DNA from: Pteria penguin
Lineage: Eukaryota > Mollusca > Bivalvia > Pterioida > Pteriidae
Length of the DNA: 64,000 bases
Reading direction: 5' to 3'
Assembly: GCA_035048485.1 (NCBI GenBank)
Contig: CM068588.1
Span: forward strand, 28,035,769-28,099,768
This document shows, in pieces, positions 1-11,850 of this stretch (positions are counted from its first letter, which is position 1; every line of letters starts with the position of its first letter). The translations under genes and the position numbers were made by a program. The notes under the pieces were generated by a model. That model ran no database searches, was not told the DNA's origin, and saw only the letters and a program-made list of their open reading frames with translations.

Positions 1-55
1 TTTGTATATTGATACTTTTGATATAATTGATTTATAACAAAGAGTTTATTCGTAG

Positions 56-312
56 AATGTCGGAAGCTGTGTCGTTGTTGTTTTCAACGTAGTTCAACGT
101 ATGAAGTACAAAATCGTACAACGTATGAAGTACAAAATCGTACAACGTTCAGTCCTGCCACAGAGGACACCGATTTACTCCCTACAAACATAACACACTC
201 GTCACAGACCGTGGATGTCGACGTCTCGAATGATTACAATGTCTTGTCACTTAGGGTTTCAGATGTGTCCTGTATTGATCAATATGATGTAGTGATAGAT
301 TGTCACAAGTGA
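56..312 (+). CDS. Last exon (cytoplasmic tail) of an upstream EGF/Draper-like receptor gene
   Basis: This is the 3'-terminal coding exon of a gene that starts before the window. An acceptor ending in TAG (53-55) is followed by two bases and then 85 codons ending in TGA (310-312), which is the same phase as the tail exons at 38129 and 54900. The encoded tail starts with a Cys-rich patch (CRKLCRCCF) suited to membrane-proximal palmitoylation. It then has two tandem YEVQNRTT units and ends with YNVL, 12 residues, YDVV, an ITAM-like spacing. The frame is intact and codons for YNVLSLRVSDVSC are nearly unchanged in the paralogues. By homology it is the intracellular signalling tail of a single-pass receptor. 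The family link to Draper/MEGF10/CED-1 is inferred from gene architecture. The rest of this gene lies off the left edge. Confidence 0.75.
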
Positions 313-1610
313 AGTAAACGTCATATTTTACAGCGAATACTTAAAGCATTGTATTCCTTAAACTAAGAGATAAATTCATTACAGTAAGAGTAAGAGAAAG
401 TCTCGTAGACTTGCTTGTAAACAAACAGAAAAAACACTATACCTAACGACAATTAGTAGAATGTAAAATACATGAAACTGTACGATACATTTACGTTTGG
501 ATTTACGACTTTTAGTAAATTTCGATTTGCGATATTTTCTTTGCATTGTATTTTCAGATTTTAGGATAAGTGTATATGGAATACATGTGATATTTGAAAC
601 ATACATCTGTGTCCTTACAAAGTATGTTGCCCTAACGACTTGCAGTTTAGTATTTTTATGAGAGTAACGATGTCACAAGATTCCGAATAAATTGTTTTTT
701 AAACAGTAACATCTTTAAGAGCCGGCCTAGTAATACAAGACACGATGAATACATTGGTCATTTATGGAGCGCAGTATATCTACAGCAAAAATGTTTTAAT
801 TGCCTTCAGAAAAAATGTGCTGTTTTTATAATGTAACTCAAGGATGAGTGATATAATGAAAGGAAATGATTATTGTGTTGAAGATACCTATAGATAAATA
901 GATTTGAATTAAGTATACTTATTTTAAGGTTATCTTAAGGAGGTTGCACATAAATCGGTTAACCACGCTATTCAAGTAATATTTCTTATTTTAATTGACC
1001 TTCCTAAGTCGATATATTAACTGTAATACAATCGAATATTTTTGTAAAGTTTTTTTATATGTATTTATTTGATTATAATAATGTTTTATGCACACGCCCT
1101 TGGTGATTTGTGTCATACAGCTTGGTCAGCTGTTTTCTGTCTTCTCTTTTATCAAATGATATAAATTATACCTTAATTATCAATTAATGTTTTAGATGGT
1201 CCAAGTATCGTGTAATCATGTAATGCAAACGATAATTCAAGAAAATATATTATAAATACTGAAATTGAGATGTTGTAATTCTCATATTCCATATCGTTGC
1301 CATCATAACATTCATAACATATCTACTTTATCTAGTCTACGATCTAGCAATGTCAATGTGATGGGTCTGTTCACTTCTCCGACAAGACGTAAGCGTAGTC
1401 GTGGTAATCGGTGAAACAATATAACACACATACACGATGTATCGTTTTCTACGGCTTTGCTTCATATTATAATCCGACAGCAATAATATTACACGTTATT
1501 AATCAACGATTCCATTTGAGAGATGTGGCAGGTCATAACTCAAAATAAAACCATTGGAAGTCGACGTCATCGCAGTGAGATACCCTTATTAGAATACCTT
1601 TATTCCCGCT
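313..1610 (+). other. 3' flank of the receptor unit, shared with the other array copies
   Basis: No coding region is supported here. The stretch aligns with 38398-39770, more loosely with 55154-56070, and weakly with 62700-63650, always directly downstream of a receptor tail exon. It is therefore 3' UTR or intergenic DNA carried along with the gene duplications. I see no convincing AATAAA signal close to the stop codon. Confidence 0.6.
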
Positions 1611-1611
1611 T

Positions 1612-1700
1612 CACCTGAGCGCCGAATTAATCCAGCGGTAAAAGTCGCCGTACCGACTGTGTTGGCGGTCGAAGTATTCTGGGTTCGAATCCAACGTATT
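1612..1700 (+). repeat. tRNA-derived SINE-like element
   Basis: An A-box-like stretch (CCAGCGGTAAAAGTC) and a B-box-like GGTTCGAATCC lie about 45 bases apart, as in a tRNA-derived pol III promoter. The same element is at 39770-39860 in the paralogous block, so the insertion predates the segmental duplication. No clean cloverleaf or acceptor stem is visible, so a functional tRNA gene is unlikely. Confidence 0.5.
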
Positions 1701-2189
1701 TAGTGTATTCATATATTCATATTTTTCTTTAAAAAAGATGTGTGAAACAGATGCCCACAGCGGCAACTTGGTCCATAAAAGACAAAACTCGTAATATTTC
1801 ACTTTTGATCTGCCCAAGCACAGGAGATGTGATGTTATAGAAGTGCCAGCAATCCTTAGTTGGATTTACAGTCCAAGTGAAAACTTGGAATATAACCTCG
1901 CTTCCAGATGGGAAGAACACAGCCTGCTCCTGCGGATGTTAAATATATTTATATATTTCAAATATACTCCTTGGTGTAAGTGTTAAGTTTTTTTTAAATG
2001 TGTGTCCTTTCTACTTCACAGCTGTTGTGGGAAGTGACAAAGTTGCGGCCCGTAAACCTATTAACCACACCATTTTATGGCGGGTATTACTCCTACTGAC
2101 CGTCTTAAGCCGGTTCGAAACCGTTCTCTGATAGAAAATTACAAGAAACACTAGATTCGGCCGCATAATTTGTCTCTAGATATCTCTTC

Positions 2190-2292
2190 CAGAAAAAAAA
2201 AATAAATACGTCACCGGGATTCGAACATTGACCCTAGTGTTCCGTCAATCCGTAGCCGAACGTGCTAATCACTAGACTATCATCCTCTTAGA
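2190..2292 (-). repeat. tRNA-like SINE fragment, reverse orientation
   Basis: GGGATTCGAAC (a B box read on the minus strand) is followed by a reversed A-box-like CTAATCACTAGACTATCATCC. A diverged copy sits at 40190-40280 in the second unit. The spacing suits a tRNA-derived head. It is scored as a SINE relic. Confidence 0.45.
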
Positions 2293-2540
2293 GATTAATG
2301 TGTTCAATGTAATAAAAATATATATCGACAAAATTTGATTTTCTACCTTTCACCCCATTTTTGTATATACTGGACTGTTTGTTTTGGTTTTACTTTTAAC
2401 CCGGATGAGCAGAAGTATCGCTGACTAATTATAATAAACACTAATATATTTGATTTCCGCTTTTTTTATACTTTTCCCGACTTCAATCGGACCAGGCTCC
2501 TTTAATTTGCGTAACATTTTCAAAACTGTAATGAATTCCA

Positions 2541-3770
2541 TTGAGATCAATATCGAAGAAGTACCAAACCGTTAATCATTTTCAAAGTCCAAGGACAGAT
2601 ACAAAATCGTGTAAGTTTTAAAAAGAAACTGTTGTGAACCCCGAAATACTGAAAAATTCCGAGGTGACACCAGGTGCCCGGGGAGAGTAAGCATCTCCTG
2701 TTTGCATGCATCACCCGTCACAGCAGTTATTAAGAAACATGTCAAAATCAAGAGTTTCGGTTTCCTAATTGTACATACGAAAGTACAAAACTGGTATACA
2801 AAGTCATACTTGGTGTTCACTGAACAGGCCATTTAGTCGCATTCCAGAATATTATCAATCATTCTAAAAGAGGCACATCATATTTTCGTACAAGATCCTC
2901 ATAGCGACCATAAAACTTCCTCAGTGACGATTTCAGACGTTCTTTAACATATCCCTGCATGTGCAACTTAGTGGCCAGTCGTTTGGCCCTTGGAATAAAA
3001 CCGTCGTATAGAGAACAGGCTCTTGCGTACCTTATAAGTTGAGATATAAAAACTCCATAGGCAGGTGAGGACGGGATATTGCTGCAAAGAAACGGAAAGT
3101 TAGTTATTTGGAAGTTAAAATCGTCACGTTTGTCATACAGAGAGGTGTTCAAATGACCATTATTGTCGAAAGTTAAAAATATATCCAGATACGAAGCGGA
3201 ATTATTGCTCTCGGTTGTCTCTTTTATCTCAAGTTCATGGGGATAGATTTCATGTATGTAATCCTTAAAGTTAGGATTATTGATTGACAATACGTCGTCT
3301 ATATATCTATACGTACAATTAAACTGAGATGCAAGGCTTTTTCTGCCTGTGGAGAGCATGTTTTGCATAACTTTTGCCTCATACGAATATAAGAAAATGT
3401 CAGCAAGAAGAGGGGCGCAGTTAGTTCCCATGGAAATGCCAATGATTTGCTGAAAAATGTTATCTCCAAACACCACGAAAATATTGTCTATTAAAAATTC
3501 CAGCATTTTGATGATTTGATCTTCGGTATACTTGTGTTTTGCATCAGAGTTTTCTTTTACAAAATATGTATCTTCCCGCTGAATGACAAGATATTCATAT
3601 CTACGATTTCCATTTTTATGGAAAAAAGAATTTCGAATAATTGTAGCAAGTCTGTTTTTGAGTTTTTGATGTGGAATTGTAGTGTAGAGCGTGGAGAAGT
3701 CAAAAGATTTGAGGCTGAAAAATATTATTAAATTTCGGAGATTTTAGATTCTCTAAAAGTTCTTTGAAAA
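2541..3770 (-). mobile_element. Penelope-like retroelement insertion specific to unit 1
   Basis: The paralogous block runs from CCATTGAG directly to ATTATGCCAG near 41745, while this copy has about 1.2 kb inserted between the same words. The insert contains a long minus-strand reverse transcriptase ORF. At its low-coordinate end (2630-2720) it carries the GAGGTGACACCAGGTGCCCG sequence that recurs as the 3' end of this family elsewhere in the window. It is either a post-duplication insertion or a segment lost from the second unit. The open RT frame favours insertion. Confidence 0.7.
2859..3728 (-). CDS. Penelope-like reverse transcriptase fragment (open, ~290 codons)
   Basis: The minus-strand frame is open from about 3728 to the TGA at 2859-2861; the first in-frame Met at 3506 is internal, so the protein is 5'-truncated. 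Motif A reads FDFSTLYTTIPH near the upstream end, the motif B region is IGISMGTNCAPLLAD (about 3395-3445), and the catalytic motif C is YIDD at 3294-3305. A thumb-like segment follows (SYLDIFL, LYDKRDDFNF, AYGVFISQLIRYARAC). This RT type is abundant in bivalves. A GIY-YIG relic beside another remnant in this window supports the Penelope class. No endonuclease domain is joined to this copy and the 5' part of the RT is missing, so it is not autonomous. It is the best preserved RT in the window. Confidence 0.75.
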   Translation of the reverse strand: MIFFSLKSFDFSTLYTTIPHQKLKNRLATIIRNSFFHKNGNRRYEYLVIQREDTYFVKENSDAKHKYTEDQIIKMLEFLIDNIFVVFGDNIFQQIIGISMGTNCAPLLADIFLYSYEAKVMQNMLSTGRKSLASQFNCTYRYIDDVLSINNPNFKDYIHEIYPHELEIKETTESNNSASYLDIFLTFDNNGHLNTSLYDKRDDFNFQITNFPFLCSNIPSSPAYGVFISQLIRYARACSLYDGFIPRAKRLATKLHMQGYVKERLKSSLRKFYGRYEDLVRKYDVPLLE

Positions 3771-4129
3771 TTATGCCAGAAGTTGGGCTAGACATGACGA
3801 TGTTGAGTTGGACACATTGTCGGAATGAACTCCAATACAAATATAATGATAGAACTATAAAGAAAACACAACGATTACGTATTAGTAATACAGATAAAGC
3901 CTCAAACAATGTGATACATGTATTTCTGTGCTATTGAGAAACTTGAAATAAATACAGAAACCGGTACCTGTTTTTATACTCGCGCCGCACTGTATTGATG
4001 AAAACCAAAAATTAGTATTGTGTGTCTATAATATATGAAGTAATGATAACGAGTTCGAGTAACTTTACTTATAATGGATCCTTTAACTTCATAAAAATCC
4101 ATATAAGGATAAACTACAGCATCCAGTAA

Positions 4130-5240
4130 ATACTGCACCAAAATTTAACCAACGCCCTTTCCAAAATACTATCTGAAGAAAAAGAAAAGCTTCAGAAGTA
4201 CTCGGATATCATCTACTCAAGAGGTAGGTTTTTAAAATGAGTTTTGGAAATTGAAAAATTCAAGAGACTTATGTCTCAAAATCTGTCAACTGTGAGATAT
4301 ATTAATCGTTAAGAGGTTTCTACTTTTTACACTACTATTTCTCATAGTAAAAAGATTCTGTAGCGTAATTGATAACTTCTTGTTCAGTAAGAATATTTCT
4401 CGCAACTATAAATATATTGTATTGGGCTGTCCAGACACACAATTTGTCAATAATAACGATGATAAGAAGTTAAGTTCTCTGAAGATGAAATTAAGAACAT
4501 GATGGGTTATCTTATTGACAATATAAATGTTGTATTCAGTGATCAAACATTCAAACAACCCATCGGCCATTAACCATGGACAATTGTTGTGCATCTTTAC
4601 TAGCCGATATCTTTATTGATGACGAATTTATACAAAATCTTCAGCAATACAAAATTTACAACAGACTTTAAATCAACATTCTGATATGTTGATGATGAAA
4701 TGTCTAGAATTGATAAAAATTTTGATAGATATATACACGCAATGTATTCTAACGATATTGAAATTAAAATAAAAGGAAATCCAGTTCCTGCGCTTCGTTC
4801 TAAGATCTCCTATTGAAGATTGACCCAGTCGGTAAACTTACATGTACTACTTTACTATAATACAAAATCATAAAAGTGATTTCAATTTTCCTATCGATAA
4901 CTGTCCCTCGGATATGCTAGAGTTTCTTCATATTATGGTTCTTTCATATACTGATGCAAACCACTGAATGAAAAGGGAATATTGCAAGAATACGTAAAAC
5001 CACGTTTGAAGTCCACAGTCATCAAGTTTTACGATTGCAATAAAGACTTTTACGCTTGTCAGATATCATTGTCTGACATGTCGACTTCCGTATTGGATTA
5101 TAATCCTTGTTATTCCGTTTGTACTGTCATTATTCAACATCGCACAAGTTACTTACCAGGACGTTCTACCGATTGTGACTACGGTATTATCGTTACCACC
5201 TCACAAGACTACGAGTTATACTAACTGAAATAATATCGCG
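4130..5240 (+). mobile_element. Decayed Penelope-like reverse transcriptase remnant
   Basis: Pieces in several plus-strand frames match the RT family: YIVLGCPDT (about 4413), DNINVVF (about 4518), a YVDD-like stretch near 4685, and EYVKPRLKS near 4985. Stops and frameshifts separate them. A parallel decayed copy lies at 42130-43045, so this insertion predates the segmental duplication. It is not translatable. Confidence 0.6.
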
Positions 5241-5749
5241 GTCAGCAGGAGTTGCTTACTTCACTGAATCACCTGATTACACTTCTTGCTCCGTATTTAA
5301 TCAGTTTACTTAATACACACATACACTTCCCTACTTTGTAGGATGATGATTTATAACATATGCTAAAGCAATGCTAAAACCTTAAATAGAATATGATGAG
5401 AAAATAATGAATACGCAGAGCTACAATCAAATATATATATATAGATTTAAATATTAATCAAACACATGGGAACAGAGAAGGGAGTGGTCCAGTGACATCC
5501 CACTGTTTTCTTTCCTAAATCTACGTTATGTAATAACTAATAAACCTTTTGCAGATGTATATCATTTTGGGAAATTTATAACCAAAAAAGTCTAATTTTT
5601 GGTTTCATTGGATGGAGGTATACCACGAAAAAGTACGGAAAACTGCATCATTGTGCGTAGCAGAAGTTACTTATCATCAAATATATTACATTACATTATT
5701 GTCAAAAAGAAATTTCACTTATAATCACTTTTATTTCACATAACTTTCT

Positions 5750-7110
5750 GTTAGCAATTACAAATACAAGATATTGTTCCGAAATCAACAACTCGAAGTC
5801 GAAGAAACACGACAATACATATGTAAATATAATATAAACAATCACGAACCTCTGTCAAAATAGAGGTGGGATCAGGTGCTATGGATGAGTAAGTATCCCC
5901 TGCCGACCGGTCACACCCGTAATGATGCCATAAGTATAAGCGAAATAGAATTATTCGCTGTCACAGTATTAGGAAACGGCACAGCCGTAGTCAAAATAGG
6001 TATATGTCATAAGCAGTAAGAATACTGCTGTATAGTATAGGTAATACAGATGGTTTAGTTACTGTGAAATAAGAAGTCAACATGTCAGACAACGATACAT
6101 CATATGAGCCAATAAGGTTTTTATAACGGAATATTGACATATGTCGTGATATCTCATATCATTGTTTGAGTAACTTTTCTCCTAGTAATTGGCTTCGATA
6201 AATGAAAGAGCAATACTCAGATGACGCTCGGGCATATCGAATCAATTGGGATACATAAACACCGTACGCAGGTGATAACCTAATGTGCTACTAGTGTATG
6301 GAAAGTTAACAATGGGGAAACTAAAGTCATCACGTTTGTCATAAATTGAAGTAGTAAGTTTACCATCTCGGTCGAAATCAGTAAGTAGATCTAAATATGA
6401 AGCACATGAATTGGATATTGTATTGTCCTTAATTTCAAGTTCCTTTGGATATATTGTATGTACGTATGTATCAAAGTTTTTGTTAATTATATATAGTGCA
6501 TATCATCATTAATATATCTGTATATAAAATTAAAGGACAAGGCCAATTGCTTCTTATTTTAACTTATAAGATTTTGTATTAAGTCAATTTCGTACGACGA
6601 AAGGAACAAATCGGCTAGTGAATGAGCACAGTTAGTCCCCATAGGGATTCCAATGGTTTGTTGGAGGACCTGGTTACTGAACACAACATATATATTGTCA
6701 ATAAAAGTCCAGCATGTTTTTATGTCATCTTCAGAGTACTTATATTTAGATTCAGAATGGTTTTTCACAAAATATGTATCTGGATATCCTAAAACAATAA
6801 ATTTATATCTGCGTGAACCCTTTTTGGTGAAGAAACAGTTATCAATAAATGTAAAGAGCCTGGTTTTCAATTTATCATGAGGTATGGTGGTATAAAGTGT
6901 AGAAAAATCGTGTCTTAATGAATTTAATAGTTGTCAGATTTCAAGATTTTAAGTTTTCCAATAATTCTTTGGAGTTTTGTAGTATCCAAAACTGATTAAC
7001 ACCACTACGAGAGTAAATCACATCGGAGTATGTCTGAAGATTCTCCTTAATTGCAGATAATATTTTGTTAAGGAGGGCTGATAGAGGTTTGGTGGAGCAT
7101 TTATTGGAGA
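5750..7110 (-). mobile_element. Penelope-like element remnant, minus strand, unit 1 only
   Basis: Minus-strand RT pieces include YKFIVLGYPDTYFVKN (about 6755-6805), IGIPMGTNCAHSLADLFL (about 6600-6655) and a DKRDDFSFPIVNFPY-like segment (about 6295-6345). The longest open piece is 6559-6870. Near 5860-6070 lies the reverse-oriented terminal sequence also seen at 57285-57480. The second unit skips this whole stretch: 43085 resumes where 5720 leaves off and continues as at 7110. Confidence 0.6.
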
Positions 7111-7419
7111 ATCACATTTCAGTAAAACTATTTTTGTAAGTATTATCTCTTTACAAATTCTATTAGGTACTACCTGTTACTAATTAAATTTTATAACCAC
7201 ATCTAACCTCAGGTATGTACTATCTGACACGAGTTCTGGCTGATTGTGTTTAATTTATACAACCTTTAATCTGTTTATTCTATTCTTAAGTTCCACAAGG
7301 AAATAAAAAAATTAACAATGAAATTTACCATTAAATCATAATTTTAAACTCAAATGTCTGTCGTATTTAGTTCAATCTTCCGTCAGAGCAAACGACGAGG
7401 AAACATTGTTAGATACTTG

Positions 7420-8460
7420 TCAATGTTAGGTTTATCTCTCATGGTACTTGGATAAGATCAGTGATTTTCCTTAATAACATATCAATGTTTAGCGATATTC
7501 TCTCGGTACCTGTCAATGGTCGGAGATTCCTCTAGATACCTACCAATGGTAGGTGACTTTATTAACTTGCCGATTGTGCGTCATTTTCTCTTTGTTTAAT
7601 CTGATGTTTGATGATTTCTTCTAAGAATCGGCTACTGATCAGCTATTTTTATATACACGGATCGGGGACATATTGTTTTTGACTTGTCTGTCTGTCTGTT
7701 TGTATGTTGTTAACTATAGCCTTCGCCATAACTTTTGAACCGTGCGAGATAGAGACTTCATATTTGGCATGAATACTTCAAAAATCCCTTTAAATTACAC
7801 CAAGATCATTGACTTTTTGACCTTGTCTTTAATCTTTTGACCGATCGATGTTACAAAATTTGCCTTATGCCGACTTTGTTGCCGCCGAAGCATTCGTGTT
7901 TCACAAACACATCTTTTTACTGTTTATCAGTCGACGCTTTGTGAATTTCTTTTGGTACCTGCCAATGGGGAGTTTTTCTGATATACAAATACATGTAGTC
8001 GGCAATTATTTCTAGGTACCTTCTTTTGATTGGTAGAGCTCTGCAATTGATCGGTGATTCCATCCGGGTATCCGTCGAGGTTCGTTAATATTATTTTTCG
8101 ATGACTGTTGACTTTTGACTTTCTCTAGGTACCTGATGAACACAATTAACTCTTAGTACCTGTCGAAGGACAATGATCTTTTCTGTGTATCTGTCGATGG
8201 ACACTGATTTACTTTCGGTTTCTGTCAATTTTTACTCTGGGTGCATCTTAATGTTTGGCTATTTACTCTGGATATCTCCCGATGGTCGTTGAGGTTCTTT
8301 TCTGTGTACCTCTCGATGGTCGTTTTTTTCATCCTGGGTACCTGCTGATGGTCATTGGTATACCTGCTAATTGTCCAAGATCGATTAATTACTTAGAGTA
8401 CCGGTTGTTGGTCGCTTATTGTAGCTCTTTTACATTACACCACAGTCACTTACCTCATGA
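7420..8460 (+). repeat. Degenerate minisatellite A (GGTACCTGCCGATGGTCGGTGATTT type)
   Basis: A ~30-35 bp unit centred on GGTACCTG(C/T)CGATGGTC(A/G)GTGATTT recurs many times with heavy divergence. The same family lies at 26090-26530 and 43430-44430. The copy at 43430 is the paralogue of this array. Between 7670 and 7900 the array is interrupted by a CCATAACTTTTGAACCGTG-type dispersed repeat. Confidence 0.6.
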
Positions 8461-9414
8461 CCTTGACTGCGACCTTTCACATACATTTCCAAAACTGTAA
8501 CAGTATTATAACGTTTGAATCGTAAGGTAGGTCTTTCAATTTTCACATGCGTATTCCTTGTGACAAGTTTTTTTCCGTCGCTACAATAATGTTTTACCTC
8601 TTGAACTTTGACCTACATTTCAAACTTTAGTTATAACTTTAAAATCGTAAGAGGTAGGGATTTTCTATGCTTATTCCTATGGGGTGGGGTGTAATCAAGA
8701 TATAGGACATTGCATAATTTGCCTTATTTGGAATTTGTTGAAACCGTTGTCAATTCAAAAATAAATGTCAAATATACACTTTATCAATAAATGAATTAGT
8801 ATATGAATAAATAATTATTTCTTGTTTCTGTGTCGTTCACACGCACATACAGAGCTTTGATTTTATTAAATAAAAGGAATTGGTGGCATTTGTTTTAGTA
8901 ACTATTAAATCATATACGAGCATATTTTGTGTTAACAAAGGGAACAAAGGTTAAGCCCATCAAAATGTGCAGTAAATAAGTAACGGTATAAATAGAAAAG
9001 GTGATTCCTTAAAACCATATGTATATTTCCGCCGTGCTGAGGTGCCATGTGTTTGTTGACTGCAAACATCGGAAAACGCATTGTCGTTACTCTATTTACT
9101 AGCATATACGTAAATATCTACTGTCATTTTCGTAATACTATACAACTCCAACATCTTCAGTCTACATGAACAGAATTTTAAACCTCCAATGTATCCTGGA
9201 ATTATTCAAGCTATAGCTGTCATTATTCTACTTAGTTTTGTAAGTAATCTCGCCTGATATATATTTGTCATAAATGGAACACATACACATAATTGAATAA
9301 GAAAGCGATATCTCGACTATTTAAGACGTAGTAAAGGAGAAAAACTAGGATCAATGATACTATCGCCAAAAGATAATATTTCCTGATTTCTCCTCAAACA
9401 ATGATGCGTGTACT

Positions 9415-9422
9415 TATATAAA
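9415..9422 (+). promoter_or_regulatory. TATA box of gene A
   Basis: TATATAAA lies 79 bases upstream of the gene A start codon. The surrounding sequence (GATGCGTGTACTTATATAAA) is conserved upstream of gene C (TACATAAA at 45445) and in part upstream of gene B. Position and conservation support a core promoter. The transcription start is not determined. Confidence 0.5.
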
Positions 9423-9719
9423 AATCAATCGTTTCCCACTTTTTGGAGATCGTACATAAATTCAATCACATCTACGAAATTTAACGGGAAACAATGTATT
9501 TATTCAGTGATGTTTGTTGCATTGTATGTTTTATAAAGGCCATGTATTTATTCCAAATTTTCGCTATTGCGAGGTAAGTTAAGTCAAGGAGGGTTGTAAT
9601 AGATATAGAAAATATATACATTTTAATTTTGTGCACCAGATGGTTTACTTTATTATGTTATAGTATTAACATTTACAAATTTGTATTGAACTTTGTTTAG
9701 TACATGTACATAGAAATAA

Positions 9720-10559
9720 CAGGACCATGGCATGAAATGTAACACTGATGCTCCATGTGAGGTCCAGTTTGTATTCATGTCCAAGTGAGAGACAAGTTGC
9801 ATGATTGGTCCGAACAAGTGTCATGTTCTGTGCGTGAGATATATATTGATTGCATGGTTATGGAGTTATATAGAAATATGCGATTTAATAATATTTTTTT
9901 GGGATCACTGATTATGATTTAATACCTAACAACATGAGCAATGTATTCACAGTCCAAGTGCATGTGTGCATGGTCCGAGTGAGACACATGTCGTGTGCAT
10001 GGTCCGAATGAGACACATCATGTGTGCATGGTCCGAATGAGAGATATGTGTTGTATGTATGGTCTGAGTGAAACACATGATATGTGAATGATTGTGTTGT
10101 ATGATTGGTCCGAGTGAGACACATGATGTGTCCAAATCCCGGGTGAGATCTGTGTTGTATGTTTGGTCCGAGTGAGACATATGTTGTGTGCATGGTCCAA
10201 AAGAGATCTGTGTTGTATTCATGGTCTGAGTGAGACATGTGTTCATAGTCCGAGTGAGACATGTTTGCATAGTCCAAGTGAGATGCGAGTTGTATGCATG
10301 GTCCTACTGAGACAAATATTCTACACACTGTTCGATTACTATACATCTTGATTGCATGGTTATTGGGTTAAATAGATACATATTCTATACATGAGTCGAG
10401 AGAATTCCGTGCTGTATGCATGGTTTGAGTGCGACACATGTTATATGATTACTTTAAGTGATATTCTTGTTCTAATTATGATTCGTGTGAGATCCATTTT
10501 GAATGCTTGTTCTGAGTAAGATACATGTATGCGTGGTCCCAACAAGATCCATGTTATTT
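9720..10559 (-). repeat. Degenerate minisatellite B (GCATGGTCCGAGTGAGACACATGTTGTGT type)
   Basis: A ~28-32 bp unit reading CATGGTCCGAGTGAGA(C/T)(A/C)(C/T)ATGTTGTGTG on the plus strand repeats with divergence. It produces spurious open frames rich in SDH/RTMHT residues. Related arrays are at 11200-11440, 14800-15130, 45700-46400, 47640-47870 and 49620-49990. Spacing is irregular and there are no spacers of constant length, so it is not CRISPR. Confidence 0.7.
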
Positions 10560-11192
10560 AAGGGATGAAACGATATTGTTACCTCACGATACGATACGTA
10601 TCGTGATACATTTTGAATATAGAAATATATAAAGGCTTCCACTAGTTTTAATTACACTTCAAAGCTTGTGAGAAGGATTATTTTCAACGAATGTTGAAGC
10701 AATACAATGCATATTCTTTTTTTTTTCAAAAAGATCAGCATATGCCGTAAAAACATTATCCATTATTTAAAGCAATAAACTGACCTTTGGATTTTGTTAT
10801 CGCAAACGCCCGAACAAATCGGACAGGAAGTTTGTTTCCGAATGCCTCCTGGAGGCATATTCGCCCGATGCTTCAGATTGTGATGTTGTCTGTTTAGCAG
10901 ACTTACGATTACACCCAGATACATCGATGTCTAGATGATGCCGCGTCATGTGCGTGGCTATGTTTGAAGAATTTCCCGTTGTGTAGGATATGTCCGTGAA
11001 ACAATGCCGGCGGAGCCCGCAGCTCGACCGGTTTTGACGCCATAATTGTATAAACAAACGAACCAAAACTGATGCGATGTAAAACAAAGCAAAATATATT
11101 TCGCTCAAAAAATTCCGGATGTGAACCGTTACCATACCGTTTGCACGCCTCCCCTTACCGTGAACCGAACCAAGGTATATCGTTTCACCCTT
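10560..11192 (-). mobile_element. hAT-like element with deleted BED zinc-finger fragment (unit 1)
   Basis: The ends form an inverted repeat: AAGGGATGAAACGATA at the left and TATCGTTTCACCCTT at the right. Inside, the minus strand (about 10800-10990) encodes a BED-finger tail (CFTDISYTTGNSSNIATHMTRHH) followed by a Ser/Thr-rich stretch. Compared with the copy at 46829, roughly 90 bases covering the finger's CxxC part are deleted, so this finger is broken. No transposase catalytic domain is present. It is non-autonomous. Confidence 0.6.
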
Positions 11193-11199
11193 GTCAGTT

Positions 11200-11440
11200 T
11201 TATACATCGTGCAAATAAGATACATGTATGTACAATCCTAATGAGATACACGTTATTAAGATGGAACAAATGCGATACATGCTGTATACATAGTCTGAGG
11301 GAAGCACATGTCCTATGAAAAGTCTATGCATGGCCCCGAGTTGTATGTATGATCCAAGCGAGATATATGTTTGCACGGTCTGAGTAAGGTGCATGTTGTA
11401 TGCATGTTCGGGGTGAGATATATGTGCGCACGGTCCGATT
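11200..11440 (+). repeat. Minisatellite B, second block
   Basis: Further diverged GCATGGTCCGAG-type units follow the hAT-like element, so the element sits inside the array. The block has an equivalent at 47640-47870. Confidence 0.5.
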
Positions 11441-11519
11441 TCACTTTTACAATATGAACTTGTTTTTATATTATTCTATAAACGTTTCGTGTTTAAAAAC
11501 ATTTATGACATCTCTTCTT

Positions 11520-11850
11520 AAGAAGCCTGTTGCTCCTTGTTCTCTATATGGAGAATTATTAATAAATTTTTAAATGCGTGTCATTTGATTGTGCGGCTTT
11601 TGCGGTAAGTGGGAGGTGGGCACCCGTAAACCGGTTAACCACACCAATAGAGTGACGTTTATTACTTCAATTGACCGTCCTTAATCGGTATCGTTAACGC
11701 AACACAATTGAATATATTTGTAATGTCGTTGTTCCGTGTTTGTTTTACTATTATCATTTTTCTGTGCATGTCCCTGGTGTCAGACAGCTTTGTCAGATGT
11801 CTTCTGTTTTCTCTTTTTCCAAACAACGTTTTCAATGGTGGATTTTATAC
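11520..11850 (+). repeat. Dispersed repeat R1, partial copy
   Basis: The family is marked by GTGGGAAGGTGGGC...CCGTAAACCGGTTAACCACACCA, then a TTGACCGTCCTAAGTCGGTATCG block and a TGTCATACAGCTTTGTCAG block. Related copies are at about 940-1200, 34130-34460, 39110-39350, 47930-48250, 59660-59960 and, inverted, 22190-22320. It may be a terminal or untranslated part of the local retroelements, but the class is not proven. Confidence 0.5.

Noticed and set aside
9950..10270. Regular ~30-bp repeats resembling a CRISPR array
   Set aside because: Units are contiguous and degenerate with no unique equal-length spacers, and the DNA is eukaryotic.
9912..10346. Overlapping 60-144 codon minus-strand frames rich in SDH/RTMHT residues (also 46010-46309, 49672-49979)
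   Set aside because: They are translations of minisatellite B; frames survive because the repeat lacks stops in some phases.
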